A stretch of DNA of 64,000 nucleotides. Source: Thuidium tamariscinum (taxonomy: Eukaryota; Streptophyta; Bryopsida; Hypnales; Thuidiaceae). A program made the translations under genes and the position numbers. Under the pieces are notes generated by a model. The model did not search any database. It was not told where the DNA came from and was given only the letters and a program-made list of their open reading frames with translations. Within the stretch, counting starts at the first letter, position 1, and each line of letters begins with the position of its first letter. Below, in pieces: positions 34,101 through 45,697 of this stretch. The stretch spans positions 8,724,501 through 8,788,500 of the forward strand of contig OX344750.2 in the NCBI GenBank assembly GCA_947034885.2, read 5' to 3'.

Positions 34101-35969
34101 AGACTTGAAAGTCTTGTCCAGAACAACTGGGGGCTCTGGTACATTCGGTGGCAGAGAGGGCGTCTGGACCACAACTGGCTCTGTATGTTGAAACCACTTT
34201 CAGCAGATGCATACGAACACATGATTGATTGATTGATTGATTGATTCTATTTGAACAAATCCCCGTAATTTCCATTCATATCAGTGAACATTCATCAACA
34301 ATGTACAAATATCTGAGGCGTTTACCCTTGGGCACAAGTAAAATTTTCCACATGCAAGTTGATTGAAAGAACTTAGAAATAGTCAAAGAAATGAAACCTA
34401 CCACTGTAAGGTCCGGCTCCCAACATGTTGAGTGCTTGTACTCGGAAGCAATAGGATACACCTGGTGCCAGGCCCTCTGCAAAGAATCGAGTGCTGTTGC
34501 CAAAAGTTGCAGCAACAGAATTGGGTTCCTCCTGAGTGGGTAAACTCTCGGTTGCCGAACCTTCTTCTCTCGGTGTAATGGTCGTTTGCAATCTTTCCAT
34601 CTACAAACATTAGCAAGCTTGACCACCTTAGAAACTCATCTAATACAACGATTGTTTCGCCGCAGAAAGGCAAATGAATTTCCCCAATCAATCATTGACG
34701 ATATGCATCGAATTCCGTCATTGGAATGAGCTAAGCATGTGCATTCTGTAACCATTTGCCTGTGGTTTCCGAAAGACAGAATAGGAAATCGAAACAATTA
34801 GAACGTGGAAAAGAATTACGCTACTTAATTGTATCTGTGAATGAGACGGATACAAATCAATGTCACGCGTGAGACCAACGCAAGCAATTGTAGAATCCAT
34901 GGATTGAACAGGCCGGCCATGGCCGATTCGTACCATCAAACGAAAGCCACTGATGGGAGATCCGCCATCGTGCATCGGGGGATGCCATTCCAACACCACC
35001 TCGCTGCTGTCAACGTCGGATGCTGTGAGTGCTGTTGGAGCTTCGGGTGGAGAGGGTAACGTGCTGAAAAGAGCTGCACAGGATGTCAACAAGGAAGAAG
35101 AACACTGATTCACTGAAGAGAGAAAGCTTGCAATTCGGAGAGAAAGCTTCGGCAATTCATCTCATTCATAGGCACTTGGAAGTTGTAGGATGAATCCATC
35201 CATAGAAATTCAAATTGGAATTCTTCAGAGAAACCCAAATTTTGGGGTGAAAAAATTACCGATGCTAGACCACCCAACTGTACCCTGATTGACAGCTCGA
35301 ATGTGAACTGCAGTGTTGGCAGCTGTTTACAGCCACATGGAAAACCGCAAAAATTTGAGTTAGGGAAGGTCGGTCACACTAATTTATACTCCCTCTGTCC
35401 CACTAAAAGCTTCCTAATTAGGCTGATTTACAGTCTTTGCAGGAAGGCTTTTAGTGGGACAGAGGGAGTATCATTTTGAATTAGAATAATTTTGCAAGTG
35501 GTGCACAAGAGATGCAAATGGAAACTGAATTTGAAGTTTATAGAAAGGATTAAAGGAAAGTACCTGAAGGAAGGCCAGTTAGTGTAAAAGAAGTGGCCTT
35601 TCCGTAGTAGACTAGTGTCCACTCCATAGCTGTAGGCAACTTCATTTTGACCTCAAATCTGGGGCACATACAATAGCATCTTGTTAGTGAAAAAGTAATT
35701 TGAATGTTTCATATTATGGAGAGAAGTTAAAGAAAGGTAAGATAAACACAAAATAAATCTTGAAATGCACTACATAAAAAAAAGACACATCATACTTACA
35801 TTGTTTTGGAATCATCATCAGGGGTACTCCAATCCAAAGCAATGCTATTCGTGGTAGCACTTGCGGTGATGGGAGGTGTTGATAAACCTTTGACACGGCA
35901 ACTAACATCCAATGATGCTTCACTGACTTTGACCTCTTCTCCACCCCCCACAACATTCACATTGTCCAT
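31198..35969 (-). CDS. five-FN3-domain, tail-anchored membrane protein (FNDC3-like)
   Basis: Thirteen exons (high to low): 35800-35969, 35564-35658, 35260-35322, 34934-35073, 34402-34600, 34090-34180, 33753-33883, 33341-33507, 32919-33050, 32616-32800, 32271-32489, 31821-32013 and 31198-31686. All phases agree and give 757 residues. Five fibronectin III domains occupy about residues 28-110, 115-225, 230-370, 378-490 and 497-606, seen from W and Y cores such as 'EVVLEWHPPMHDGGSPISGF', 'SYCFRVQALNMLGAGPYS' and 'EYSFRVKARNALGTS'. A proline/alanine-rich linker follows, built of repeats of about 16 residues ('ARPVPATLEVVARKK', 'TRPAPATVEVMAMKE'), then a C-terminal hydrophobic helix starting 'WYVQYLWPLWAFLICTGVLA' and a short basic tail. 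There is no signal peptide, so the FN3 domains should face the cytosol with a tail anchor in the ER or another membrane. Animal FNDC3 proteins share this plan. The plant function is unknown. The acceptor of exon 12 was chosen by phase and is the least certain. Confidence 0.85.
34222..34246. repeat. (TGAT)n microsatellite
   Basis: Six tandem TGAT units in an intron of the FN3 gene, between the exons at 34090-34180 and 34402-34600. Confidence 0.9.
35389..35468. mobile_element. Stowaway MITE (80 bp)
   Basis: The ends are CTCCCTCTGTCCCACTAAAA and its inverse, matching over about 27 of 28 bases with TA on each side. This is the hallmark of Tc1/mariner-derived Stowaway elements. It lies in the intron between the exons at 35260-35322 and 35564-35658. 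Ends and target site are intact, so the insertion is probably recent. Confidence 0.9.
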
Positions 35970-37900
35970 TGTTCTCTAAGAATGATATCTCTTCAATAAT
36001 AGAAGGCCAATAGCTTGGCCAATGTGATCTCTTGACCCCTACTCTAGTGTCTACTATTCTAAAACATACTATTAAACTAAAGGCAAACCTCCCAAGACTT
36101 TATCGTGCCTAGTGTAGTTTTCCTATCGAGACTGCCCGTGTTTGAGTTGCAAGAGTCAAAACCCTAAATAAAATATTCAAGAAACCATACAACTTCTCGC
36201 CACAAGACCTAAATCTAAGACCAAGAGTAAAAAGTGATGATTGGACACTTGTCGCAAAAGCTCAAATCTAAAAACCATAATTGAAAAGAGCATCCAAACG
36301 GTTGGCACACTGCTTCAACTAAAGGAGCAGTGCGGCAAATAGTCGACTCAACATAGAGCCTCAAATGAAACGGCCTCAACTAAAGGACCGGAGCGGCAAA
36401 TAGTGGACTCAACATAGAGCCTCGAATGAAACGGCCTCAACTAAAGGAGCGGTGCGGCAAATAGTGAACTCAACGTAGAGCCTCAAATGAAACAGTGGGA
36501 ATGATGAATAGTAGGCTCACGGTAGTACCTAATTCCAAAGAGCATTTTTTGAGAGAGTTGACGCATTGACCCCATAGGGGTTTCACTAGATTCACCTCCT
36601 CGGCGTTAGTGCAAATTACCTCTTTGTTTTTTGGGGTGATGAATAATAGACAAGAGACGGAGTTTAAACTAGAAAACAACAAGGATGATGACTAATAGAC
36701 TTAAGGCTATAGAATTATAGGATTAAATCTAGAAGGTTAAACCATCAAACAACTAGAATAATAGAAATTAGAAGAAAAAAAATCACTTTGATCACTTGTG
36801 TAATAGTCAACAAACTCATTTATCAACATTCAAATTTCTTACAAGAGAAGATTCCCTTGATTTTACCTCTATACATTCAAATGTATTTTTAAGCATAAAA
36901 AAATTAATTTTAAAGTACCATAACTACAAAGTATGCTTGAAAAAAATAATCCTAAGCATCTAAGCCAAATGTTCAAAAATTTATCTATGACAAGTAAAAT
37001 GAACTATCTGTATTACAAACTATAGCTGATTTAAGCAACTATAAAATATGAAGGTTTTAAAGTTCTTTTGGGATACTAATTTTTAAAAAAAACAAGAACT
37101 CATAATTTTTCTTATCGATTATGAAGAGAAAGGAAGGTGAAAAGACTTTATATTGAAAAAGACCATTCATCCTAATAATTGAAGTTCCAATTAATAGGAA
37201 CATACATTAAAGCGTAAACCCTAAAAGCCCAAGGGATTCAAACAAAACACAAATGTGTTATAAAATGTAAGTTTCATAAAAAAAATTTAGTGTGTATTAA
37301 ATAAAATAATGTGAAGGACAAAAAGTATAACACATTTGTACCATAAAAAATTAAAAAATTATTTTCAGATTCTCTTCAAATGAATTTTGAAGATATAACT
37401 TCAAAAAATCACCAAAAATACAATTTCAATCTTTGGCATTTGAATTTTTCTTTATTCATCAAAACTATGGTTTCTATTGATTTGTAAAAAAATGTATAAT
37501 ATTTAGTAATGAAAATACCAATACTTTTCCCAAATAGTAAGATTTTCAACACTAGGCAAATTATTAAAACTTTGTGCTATTTCTTTTATAATTTTTGTTT
37601 GACTATAATGAGCTTAATTAATTTTGAATATAAATATTGAAAGGCAAACCAATATTTTCATTGCAATGCAAAAGTTATGAGTGAAAAACCATCCATCCAA
37701 TGACAAAGGGACAAAAATAGGACAAGTGTTTCTAGCAATCATCCATGTCTAAATATGAATTCAAAATGATCAATTGTATAACTCATGGTAATAATGAGTT
37801 TTTGCAAATTTGAAGTTGGATGAGTGAGATTAAATGGAACGTATCCTTAAATTTTTTAAATATTTCTCTCTTTGGGGATTTTAATTTCATTCGATGGTTC
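35970..37900. other. FN3 gene upstream region and AT-rich spacer
   Basis: The first several hundred bases should hold the promoter of the FN3 gene, but no TATA box was picked out. A 61-bp unit is repeated three times at about 36310-36492, each copy containing 'TCAACTAAAGGA', 'GCGGCAAATAGT' and 'CATAGAGCCTC.AATGAAAC'. This array is 340-525 bases upstream of the start codon. From 36700 on the DNA is AT-rich and non-coding. Confidence 0.6.
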
Positions 37901-38825
37901 TTAACCCCTAATTGACCAAGGCCTTTTTTCTACAAAAGAAACACTTAAAATTGCCATTTTTAAAGCAAAGAGTAAAAAAATTGAATTTTTTTTACATCTA
38001 ATAGTAGGATCTTACAACTAAGGAGTATGAAAATGTATCAAATTTTCTTAGAATTTTAACTGTAGAAATTGCAATATATTTGTATTTAAAGTGGAAAAAA
38101 AATGAATTTCAACACATTGTGTGGGACTTGATTATTTGAATTTGAACCTTCTTAACTTAAAATTTTTCACACTATAGATGTTTGAGCTTTACATATTCAT
38201 AGTAAAGTTCAATTCTTTTAAAATAGTGGATGAAATTGCCAAATAATGGATGACAATAGAATGATAGATATGTATTATGAAATAGAAATAGATAGAAGAT
38301 AGAAGGAAAGTTTAATTAATTAATATTTTTATGGTAGAATTAAAATGCACTAATTCCAATGGTGAGATTGTTCTAGCAACAAAAATAAACCATATGGAAC
38401 TTTTTTCTTTGAAAAATTGTAAAAATTGCATTTTGAAATGAATTCTTCAAGTTTTTTTTTTCAAAAAGATGATCAAATTGCTTGAAAAACAAGATTGTCC
38501 ATAACTTTTTCATAACAAATCCAAATGAAATGAATCAAAGTTTTCCATGTACTAGACAAAAATATAATCTATAAAATGAGATTTTCATTTTCTTAAAAGT
38601 CAAATAATTTTTTTTTTGGGCTACCTCCTCTCCTTAGTTTTGAGCTTATTTGAGCATAACTTTTGTTCCCAAGCATTGATTGGAAAAAACTTTAATTCCT
38701 ATGAAGCTAATCAACTTTTCTATCTTCAATAAAAGTTTCAAAAAATCTGAACAAAAATTGACATTGTAGATATGTACCCTAAATTCCATTTGTCCCTTGA
38801 AGGGACAATGGTCCTTTAGAGGTTA
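37901..38825. mobile_element. TTAA-family element, decayed
   Basis: It begins TTAACCCCTAATTGACCAAG. The first 200 bases align with the cores at 50626-50990 (same orientation) and 59510-59735 (reverse). The right end near 38825 ('GGTCCTTTAGAGGTTA') is only a weak inverse of the left, so the boundary is uncertain. The inner part 38340-38790 resembles 17990-18410. Confidence 0.45.
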
Positions 38826-39930
38826 CTGAAAGGAAAAGAGGTTTGGCATCAAGAAAAAAATACAAGTTGGGAATGAATACAATTTAAAAAAAAAATTTAG
38901 ACATGTGTCAAATCACATTTGCCCAACTTTAATTAATTATATTTGACAAAGAATGTAGAACTTGCCTTCCGGGTTACACAGTATAAAATAGAATGTTAAT
39001 TGAAGTGATGAAACAATTTACAACCATGAAAATGGATGAAATACGTAAAATGAGAATACAATATTTTCTTCATTTGAAAGTTTGTAAAAAGGAGCAATAA
39101 AATTAGGCTCAATTCGTTCATTGAGAAAGGTCAATTATCCTCTCAATTTATTTATCGCTATTGACCAAACATCATTCAATCCTTCAGATTAAAGAGGGTT
39201 CCTATGATCAACCAAAATTGTCCAAAACTGCGGCATCACCATGCTTATTATTGTCCAATAATTTTCTCAAGCCTCCCAACTCTCAATTGATTTTCTAATT
39301 ACAAAACACTGCAAAGTGCATACAATTTGAGACTGTCAAAGAACCAAAAACCAGAAAAAAACACTCCACGACATTCTTGAATTGAAACTCAACTTAGCGC
39401 TCACAATGGTTCGCAATGAGTCTTTTCGCTTCTGGAAGGAACGAGAGTACAGCAGATTTCAATAGCATACAACAAGCAGATTTGCACTCTGCACAACTTC
39501 ATAATCTTTCGCGAAAATATGCGACATTAATTATTCACAAGCAATACAAATCATCAAAAAATCCTACTTTATCTCGGTTCTCGTTCAAGCCTGTCAAGCA
39601 AAGCCTGTCACTGCCTAAAAAGAGTAGTTTCCCGTTTATCATTTTGCAAGCTTGAAAAGCAACACCTGCAAATGAAAGATCAATTTTACCAGAATCAATA
39701 TCCCGACCCTTCTTCTTAGATTTCTGAAGGAGAAAAATTCAAAGAGACATGGTATACAATCCTCGGCGTTGAGTTCCTACACATGAAGATCATAAAGATT
39801 CCTATAAACAGCAAAAAGTCTCCATTTATTTGAATGCAAGAGACGATACCTTTATGGAGCGCGAAAAGGGGACTTTGACAGGAGTTTGATAGCAGGTAAC
39901 ATGATCGATCTATGAGGCATGCCCAGAGGA
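38826..39930. other. spacer and probable 3' region of NOL
   Basis: No gene is seen. The last 300-500 bases before the NOL stop codon are less AT-rich and may be its 3' untranslated region. A plus-strand open frame at 39416-39655 (79 residues) looks like chance. Confidence 0.4.
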
Positions 39931-42900
39931 TTAATCCTCTGGCACGTAACGGTCTTTCCTAGCCTTGAACACCAATCTCTGCAAGGAATGTCTATTGGTT
40001 AGAGATTTGGTATTTCTATCACTTATACACTCGGTAGCTAAAGTAGAAGTGGTCTGCGACCACAAGATGGGAACTGCAACTCGGAATTCCGAGTGCAGTA
40101 AGTTCTGCAGCTCTTCCACAAATCTCTAAGTGAAAAGGTAGGGATAGAGAACTCACAGCTAGTATCTGAGAGTATGCTTTGAAGCGAGTAAGGAAGCGTG
40201 TGTACGTGCTGTTATTCTTATTGTCTCCAACAATTTTCCGAACTCGTGGGACGAGATATTTTGCAACCTACAAGATGAGAAACACGAACCCCATCTTAAA
40301 GAGGTCACATAGTCAAGACATAGCAGTACTACTTAAATGTAAAGCAATTGGTTGACACAACAAAGTCCAAAGGAATAGGAATACAACCGAATTTATTCCA
40401 TAGTGGTTCCGTATCGCACCGTCTCTGCAGGTTCTGCCAGGACATTAATGAAGAACTTGGCCTGCAAGCCAGCAGCGTTAAACAGTTATGTTGGAGGATG
40501 TTAAAGGGCAGAGTAACTAAAATCCCTACTAAGGGCAAAACACCCAAAACCGTCCAAATAAGGAATTCAGCATAGTTGGAGGCAGAGTTTTTTAAAACTG
40601 ATATTTTTCCAGTATTAGCGACTGAAAATCATGAACATTCAAAAAAAAAATTAAATTTTTCGGAATCAGTATGTAATTTCTATAAATTTCCAAAGTGTTG
40701 GCTCCCTAGACCATTGGAACCGTCCTATAGGTGTACCTTTAACTGAACACCTGCTGAAATCAGCTGTCAGTGAATGAAAACTGTACATATGTCTTACAAC
40801 TGCGTCAGCAAATTAGAATTAAACATTTGTCGGACACTTTAATGAATGCTTATAGATAGATTTAGTGATACTCTAAGGGAGAAACACCCATTTCCGTCCC
40901 TGTACCTATTCCTGGTCCCTAGAGTGTCACTAAATCTGTCCATAAGTGTTCATTAAAGTGTCTAACAAGTGTTTAACTCTAATTTGCTGACGCATTTGTA
41001 AGACACATGTATAATTTTCATTCACTGACAACTGATTTCAGCAGAGTTCAGTTTAGGGTACACCTATAGGACAGTTCCAGTGGTCTAGGGAGCCAACTCT
41101 TTGAAAATTTGTAGAAATTACATACTGATTCCGAAAATTTTAATTTTTCTTTTTGAATATTCATTATTTTCTCTCGCTAATACTAGAAAAATATCAGTTT
41201 TAGAAAAAGATGCCTCCAACCATGCTGAATTCCTTATTTGGACGGTTTTGGGTGTTTCCACTGTAGGGTCCAACAACAGGTACAGGGACGGAAATGGGTG
41301 TTTCTCCCTTACTGAGGTTAAGTTCAGCTCATGAAACTGCAGGTATTATTAGTGACGATCCAGCGCCATAGTATTCAGACTAAAGTTCCGTCCTTGTCAA
41401 AAGCACAAAGTTTTGGCACAAAGAATTAGAAAACACACATTACCGACTATCTTTTTCAATTGTTTATGCTCAAGCATGTTATAGCTTCAACCGTTATTAC
41501 ATCAAGCGATCTTGGTGCCTAATGACCAACATACCTGACGAGTGTCACTTCCTGACATAAGAAGGTCGGTGGTCACCATGCCTGGCTGTAACCCACAAGA
41601 ATCCACAATTGTAAATCAGTCAAGAGGAATTGTTGGGATAATCATTTTCGGCACTTTCTAATAACATGGTCCTTAAGAGAATTAGACAGATTCAAGAACT
41701 TCCAGACCACATCATAAACAGAAAGTCTGTTCATGATTTAGGGGAGGAGTCCTCCTGGTCACAATGATCATACAGAGGCTTCATCATGCTACAAAAAGAG
41801 AACCTCCACATGGTCGTTGTGATTGAAGGAAGACCTCCCCTTGATTAATGGGGGAAATTCTTTACGATGATGCCTAAAAATTTCCTAAAACTATCTATTT
41901 TAATGGAAACCCTGTTTCATGCATGAGAACCTGACGAATTCAATCAACTTGGGATTACAAACAGCTAAAAGATTGTAATCAGTGAGTGAGGGACAAGATA
42001 TCTTGCCGATAAGTCGTGAACCACGACATTCTGAATGTTTGACTGCTTCAACTCTGCCTGTGCAGTACAGTAAAATCAGCCACAACAAAAAATCTGATGC
42101 TAGTAGGACATGCTTCCAAACTGTCTCAGGGGAAGAGTTGTAGGGATGATCTTTCCAGGATCCTAAATAAAGTTCTTTAGTCTTTGTAAGCCTACACCTA
42201 GAAATTAGAGGATCAGAATCAGCACCACAATCTAACAAGAATGGCCCAAGATTGGCTGGCTTTCTTAACTAAACTTTTACAAAGCACTTTTCTATTACCA
42301 TTCAGTCCTGATTGGTCCTTTGCTAAGTAGAAAGACATATTTACTTTATATAAACATTCAATAGAATGTATCCTCAAATCCTTGAGTGCAATAGTGGGCC
42401 TCTAAAGGAGGCTATTTAGACTTCTAGGGGAAGGTCCTCATATGTAAAATTGCAGCTTAGCAGTCCGCAACTTTACTCCTACGCGATTCTCGCTAAAAGA
42501 AGATTAGTCGTTCAATAATCTGGCAGGCTCGTCTTGTGATAATAGTGTGAAAGGATAAAACAAGTGGAGTATAACCCACCAGCAATGATTTTGTAAACTG
42601 TGCGAGGCTGCGTTTAGTGGCTCCGTAAGCTGCAAATCTGTCCACCAAAAGAGATCTCTCAGCAAACAGCAGTATGAAATTGACTAAGGACACTACCATA
42701 CTTCAGCAGGCGCAGGCAACATCATTACTGGTGGGGCGAGTCCACAGGTATAGATAGTAAATGAAAGTCCTTTCTTTTTCCTCATTATATGGATTTTCAA
42801 GTAATTCTGCCCAGAAGGAATCGTGCTTCTTCATTGCCATGTCATCTTTCATGTGCCACATATGAGGGATGACAAACCTTGGTGTTGGATTGCCATCAGC

Positions 42901-44971
42901 TCCTGCACCATCCATGTTGAAAATGTGTCCGCCTCTACGCTGGTCCCTCATTATCCTGATAGCCTGATCACCAAAATCAACCCTTGCAATTTAGATCTCA
43001 GGATTCAAACCAAGGAGTATTCAAATGAAACTGAAGATCAACATAACTTCCACCTCGTGCCAATTTTCCGCATCCACCATAAAATTTGAAAACATTTGGA
43101 ACTCGGCATACTCGTCAAGTGCACAATAAAATGAAAAGTAGAATCAAAGAAGACGATATTTTATGCGGTGAAATTGAACATCTATGTAATTTCTGTGATA
43201 AAGAAAACTACCAAACTATGAGTTTGTGGGATGAGCAACAAATCGAGGATTTTCATATAGCTTCTCAGAAACTATGTCGTTTCAAAATGATACGTCCAAA
43301 CAAAATGAATCAAAGGGCTCCACCACCCCGTTCATGAAGGAGTCAGAGCTTGTACACGTGTGTACCTGCCGGCAGCAGAGCATCACGCCAAGGGTGTTGG
43401 TTTCCACTATCTCCCTGCAAAATGTCATCCAGCTCAAATGCCAGGTTCGCTGGAAAGAGGAATAAAACTAGAAGGAAAAAGCATAGATTTGCTAGCAGCC
43501 AGAGTTTCTGTACACGACACAAAGGAATGGGTGCAACTCAATACCAAACAATTGTACTTTCAGGTGGACAGAAAACTGAGACCTCACTTTCCTTACATGA
43601 TGTCAGCATCATCAGAGTCTACGAGAGAGTTGTATTTGTATGCGTTTGTGCCGGCATTGTTTATCTGCCGAATGGTCAAGGAAACACTTATCAGCTTGCT
43701 CTCCAGAAAACAATCAATTCCACATATATTCAAGAATGTAACTAACAGGGAAAATTCAACTGTTTCTGGAACTTTTAAACATCATAATGAGGATATTCTT
43801 CAAGATATGCGAAGGCTCCCCATGGTATTAGTCATATGATCACTGAGATCATATGGGAGACTGCCCCATAAATCATGGAGAATTTTCTATTTACGAAGCT
43901 GTCTAAATGGTTCTGACACAGTCTATTTTTACTGAAAATCCTTGTCATTGATACCAGTGTTGATCACAAGTCCTCACCCAAATATCAACATATCCGAGGT
44001 TGGACTTCACATAATCAGTCAAAGCCTGAATGCTTTTTGCATCTCGGACATCACACGCCTTGCCCTGGAAAAAGCCAAAAGATAACATTAGAGCACAAAC
44101 ACTTGCAGTCACCGAAGAATTGTAACACATGAAGTGTACATATACACTCAAGATTGAAGCCCTCACCCAAACGCGTTGCTCCCCGAACCGGCTCCGAAGC
44201 TCCTGCACTACATTTTGCACCCTCTCCTCTGTAGGAAAAATAAATCATTCAGAGAGACTATTCAGAACCCACAATACGTGGTATTAAAAACCGAAATAAC
44301 TTGCACTGCAAGCAACCTGGATGTCTGAGGCTTACGTACCTGACCGCGAACAAACAACCACGTTATCTCCATTCCGAAGAAACTCCTCCGTGAGAGCCAG
44401 ACCAATACCTACCAATCCAAGGCTCTTGTCAAATAGTTTTCCATGAGTATTTAAGTTCAAAAAGATTTCCACCAAGTGTCCACTGACCTAATGGAACCTC
44501 ACATAGTTTTCCCACAAAGATTAAAAGTTTTCCATCAAGTATCCACTGACCTAATGGATACTCACATATCATCAAGATTTTCCACAACCATCAAAGTTTC
44601 CCCATCGTAAGATTTGGTTTCCATCACAACTATGCCTCACCCTAGTTCTCCAATTCATTGCAATTCACATTCATGAGCTTCAGAGATTCTTTACCTTTTG
44701 TAGAGCCCGTAATGAGCACATTAAACGGGGACACTGTCGTCCTTGAAGCTGTGAGCTCCGGCACCCCGCCCTCTTTAGCAGGCGCCACGCTGCAGCTCAC
44801 ACTGCTCCTTCGCAATTGGGGAGTTTCAAAATGAAGATGAGTCCGCCCATTTTGCTGCACCCCAAGCTTGCTGCAATTTCCCGAAACTCCTCTCAAGGAC
44901 AACACCCGAGTGTTGTTCCTTCTTGGACCAGCAGTCAGAGCAGGAAGTGACACCGCCATGGCCATAGCCAT
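39931..44971 (-). CDS. NOL: chlorophyll b reductase NOL (NYC1-like), plastid SDR
   Basis: Thirteen exons (high to low): 44695-44971, 44340-44408, 44167-44228, 43978-44064, 43597-43664, 43366-43414, 42878-42963, 42580-42637, 42007-42057, 41535-41585, 40420-40461, 40157-40267 and 39931-39978. Every junction is in phase and the product is 352 residues, the usual size. The enzyme reduces chlorophyll b to 7-hydroxymethyl chlorophyll a, usually with NYC1, in chlorophyll turnover. Seen are a transit-peptide-like N-terminus, the SDR nucleotide motif TGSTKGIG (88-95), INNAG (166-170), the catalytic pair in YGATK (Y237, K241), 'RRGGHIFNMDGAGADG' and 'HDLSPGMVTTDLLMSG', and the C-terminal 'ARKDRYVPED'. 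The intron after 42007 has a GC donor (TCG|GCAAGA). The intron between 40461 and 41535 holds a foldback transposon. ATG 44971 is the first of three in-frame ATGs. UNC-50 diverges from it 726 bp away. Confidence 0.93.
40531..41310. mobile_element. long foldback element in a NOL intron
   Basis: The arms 40531-40875 and about 40919-41270 are inverse copies with few mismatches, from 'AAAACACCCAAAACCGTCCA' on the left to 'GGACGGTTTTGGGTGTTT' on the right. A central loop of about 43 bases begins AAGGGAGAAACACCCATTTC. The extreme right end (to 41310) repeats that sequence inverted, so 40875-41310 is itself a unit bounded by inverted ends. Single-arm and miniature relatives lie at 14534-14925 and 15567-15707. 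It lies wholly in an intron and does not touch splice sites. Confidence 0.85.
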
Positions 44972-45697
44972 TCCGAACAATCACCTAAGCCAATTCAACA
45001 CAGCCAAAGCCAAACTCATCAAACAAAAGCTTCAATGTAGAAGGGGAACCGTATCCCCACTCACACCAAATAGAAACCCTAATTAGGTGCAAAAGAAGAT
45101 CGATAACGTGACTTACTATACAAGATGATACGCAGCAATGTGTTTCTGGGTCTCGTACCTTAGTGTCCTGATAGTTTTAAGCGCAGTGTTCTTCCAAAAC
45201 CTCACGTGAAGGTTTTGCTTATCTATGTGGGCCACTCCCATTTGCGACGGAGGACATGTCACCGGCCATGTCATCATCCAGTCACCACTCACCACATCAT
45301 GAAATTCCAAAAATAAAAATAATAATACACTGTTGTCGGAGCCGGCATCTGCGTACATTTCGTTAAGTTCAACCCTTGCAAGGAAGCCTTGCTATGAATG
45401 TTCTAACAATCGTTAGCAAGGGTTGTTTGTGTTTGCTAACTTTGTTTGCGCATGTCCTGGTTGACGAGTGTTTTTCTTTTTGCTCGTAAAGCTTGGTGAC
45501 AGAATCAAGCTCATCCGCTGGAAATGGCGGAGTTCCAGCCGGAGGTGTTTTTGGAGCGGCTATGGTGGGGCGAGAGGGAGGGTTGAGCTCATGTGAGTAA
45601 GGAGTGGACAGCCTGATTAGGGTTTGGGATCCAGAAGGTGGAGGGGGACTAGAGGAGAGAGACCGCAGTAGTTGGGCTTAAGAAAAGTTGCAGCAAA
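44972..45697. promoter_or_regulatory. divergent promoter region with G-box
   Basis: 726 bp separate the start codons of NOL (minus) and UNC-50 (plus). A G-box CACGTG at 45203-45208 sits in a near-palindrome, AAAACCTCACGTGAAGGTTT. G-boxes bind bZIP and bHLH factors such as HY5 and PIFs, which fits a chlorophyll-metabolism gene. Whether it serves one or both genes cannot be told. A GA-rich leader lies just before the UNC-50 start. Confidence 0.55.

Noticed and set aside
42430-42500. Candidate NOL exon between 42580 and 42057
   Set aside because: A stretch reading ENRVGVKLRT after an AG acceptor seemed to fit, but it breaks phase and has no donor. The real exon is 42007-42057 (AELKQSNIQNVVVHDLS).
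43350-43839. Two overlapping plus-strand frames of 131 and 159 residues
   Set aside because: They cover NOL exons (43366-43414 and 43597-43664) in antisense and show no independent coding evidence.
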